In this document: positions 4,886 to 5,633 of the stretch, piece by piece | Layout: every line of letters begins with the position of its first letter | Position numbering within the stretch: the first letter of the stretch is position 1 | Assembly: GCA_023249695.1 (NCBI GenBank) | Contig: JAHFCD010000008.1 | Span: 1-5,633 of the forward strand | Origin: Elusimicrobiota bacterium | GTDB lineage: Bacteria > Elusimicrobiota > Elusimicrobia > UBA1565 > UBA9628 | DNA length: 5,633 nucleotides | Direction of reading: 5' to 3' | The notes under the pieces: model-generated | The model's input: the letters and a program-made list of their open reading frames with translations, nothing else | Told to the model about the DNA's origin: nothing | Databases searched by the model: none | Made by a program: the position numbers and the translations under genes

Positions 4886-5332
4886 TTAGCCCTCTAAGAG
4901 TATCTCTTCTTCGACGAATGATCTGCCGTCTTCCGTCCTTTGCCACGAGCGGGAATCCACCGCCTTGCCGTCGCGCACCTGGATGATCCAGTAGCTGCAG
5001 CACGGCATCGCCATCGTCAGGTCGAACGGGGACGGCCAGGCCGGCACCTGCGGGTGGGAGTGGAAAAAACCCACGACGCCGCGCCCGCTGCCGGACAGCT
5101 CGGCCTCGACCTTCGCCAGGGTCTTCGGATCGATCAGGTACTTGTTCGTCTTCGCCGAGGCGTCCCAGCCGTTGGGCAGGGGGCGCGCCTCGTCCACGAC
5201 GAGCGCCCGGCCCGGCTTGTCGAAATCGTCCGGTATCGGCCCGAGGAGGAGGCCGCAGCCTTCCTCGGGGAAGGCCTTCTCGGCGGTCTTCACCGCGATT
5301 TCCTCGACGGCGCGATTGAGGCGCAGGCTCAT
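4886..5332 (-). CDS. mec: JAMM/M67-family metalloprotease, Mec type
   Basis: A 148-residue stand-alone JAMM (Mov34/MPN+) zinc protease. The full signature is present: E24 in PEEGCGLLLG, then HSHP with H91 and H93, S101 and D104, spaced exactly H-x-H-x7-S-x2-D. The length fits Mec of Mycobacterium tuberculosis, which hydrolyses CysO-cysteine to release cysteine and regenerate the carrier. Related proteases (QbsD, HcyD) instead trim residues that follow the GlyGly of a carrier. Here both jobs could apply, because the carrier in the next gene has GlyGly inside a longer chain. The start codon overlaps the stop of cysM (ATGA) and the stop is one base before the fusion gene. The family call is firm; the substrate is inferred from the neighbours. 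Confidence 0.93.
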   Translation of the reverse strand: MSLRLNRAVEEIAVKTAEKAFPEEGCGLLLGPIPDDFDKPGRALVVDEARPLPNGWDASAKTNKYLIDPKTLAKVEAELSGSGRGVVGFFHSHPQVPAWPSPFDLTMAMPCCSYWIIQVRDGKAVDSRSWQRTEDGRSFVEEEILLEG

Positions 5333-5633
5333 GGCGCCCAGAACCTTTCGCCGAGATAGCGCTCGCCGGAGTCGGCGAACACCGTGGCGATGACCGCCGT
5401 GCGGCCCTGCGCCGCCAGGTCCTTCCCGAGCCGCAGCGCGGCCGCGAGGTTCGCTCCGCCGGACGGGCCGAGCAGGATGCCGCCTTTGCGGCCCAAGGTT
5501 CGCGCGGCCTCCTGCGCTTCCTCCGTGGCGATCTGGATGCGGCTGTCGGCCACGCCGTCATCGTAGATCGCGGGGATGATCGAGGTCTCCATGTGCTTGA
5601 GACCCTCGAGGCCGTGCATCGGGCCGTCGGGCT
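5329..5633 (-). CDS. cysM: Cysteine synthase, CysM type (C-terminal 100 residues; 5' end outside window)
   Basis: The frame runs in from the right edge and gives the last 100 residues of a fold-type II PLP enzyme of the cysteine synthase family. Recognisable parts are HGLEGLKHM near the window edge, the GGILLGPSGGANLAAAL stretch equivalent to the G-x-S-S-G-A cofactor region, and VFADSGERYL near the C-terminus. The enzyme replaces the side-chain leaving group of O-acetylserine or O-phosphoserine with sulfur. The PLP lysine and the substrate-choosing residues lie mostly outside the window, so the preferred serine donor cannot be told. Its stop overlaps the start of the JAMM protease by 4 bases. 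With the fused carrier next in line, use of a protein thiocarboxylate as sulfur donor is likely, as in M. tuberculosis CysM. Confidence 0.93.
   Translation of the reverse strand, partial: PDGPMHGLEGLKHMETSIIPAIYDDGVADSRIQIATEEAQEAARTLGRKGGILLGPSGGANLAAALRLGKDLAAQGRTAVIATVFADSGERYLGERFWAP

Noticed and set aside
3904..4986. 360-codon open frame on the plus strand opposite the fusion gene
   Set aside because: It is a shadow of the strongly supported fusion gene and its neighbour, with histidine/arginine/valine-rich sequence and no recognisable domain.

Overview
This is a GC-rich bacterial window, with coding regions strongly biased to G or C at third codon positions. A predicted signal-peptide lipoprotein and a YgaP-like membrane rhodanese suit a Gram-negative (diderm) bacterium. 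I cannot name the lineage from sequence alone.

Right-hand part (about 1746-5633, minus strand): one compact operon read right to left. The order is the C-terminal part of a CysM-type cysteine synthase; a JAMM/M67 metalloprotease of the Mec type; a three-domain fusion (ThiS/MoaD/CysO-like beta-grasp sulfur carrier, MoeB/ThiF E1 adenylyltransferase, rhodanese); a rhodanese lipoprotein; a YgaP-like rhodanese with a DUF2892 membrane tail; and formamidopyrimidine-DNA glycosylase (Fpg). Neighbouring genes overlap by 4 or 1 bases or are separated by 1 base. The first three genes supply every part of the protein-thiocarboxylate (CysO) route to cysteine. The E1 domain adenylates the carrier's GlyGly end, the rhodanese domain supplies sulfur, CysM adds the carrier-bound sulfur to an activated serine, and the JAMM protease frees cysteine. 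The unusual point is that the carrier is fused to its own E1, so its GlyGly is buried inside the chain and probably has to be cut before it can work. The lipoprotein is a close copy of the fusion's own rhodanese domain, fitted with an export signal.

Middle (1320-1603): a divergent control region. Two near-identical sigma70-type promoters (TTGACG, 17 bp, TATCCT) face outward. The left one drives a bacterial eRF1-family protein (baeRF type) at 183-1319 on the minus strand. The right one drives a 45-residue single-span membrane peptide at 1604-1741 on the plus strand, which converges on fpg. A dyad and further copies of CCTTGA surround the left promoter, and a GC-rich 11-bp inverted repeat lies between the two promoters.

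Left end (1-182): the last 29 codons of an unidentified plus-strand gene, then a perfect 28-bp inverted repeat between its stop and the stop of the converging baeRF gene.

The points most worth a second look are the buried-GlyGly fusion beside a JAMM protease, the duplicated and exported rhodanese, a possible internal translation start for a free rhodanese domain, the paired promoters, and the long inverted repeat.
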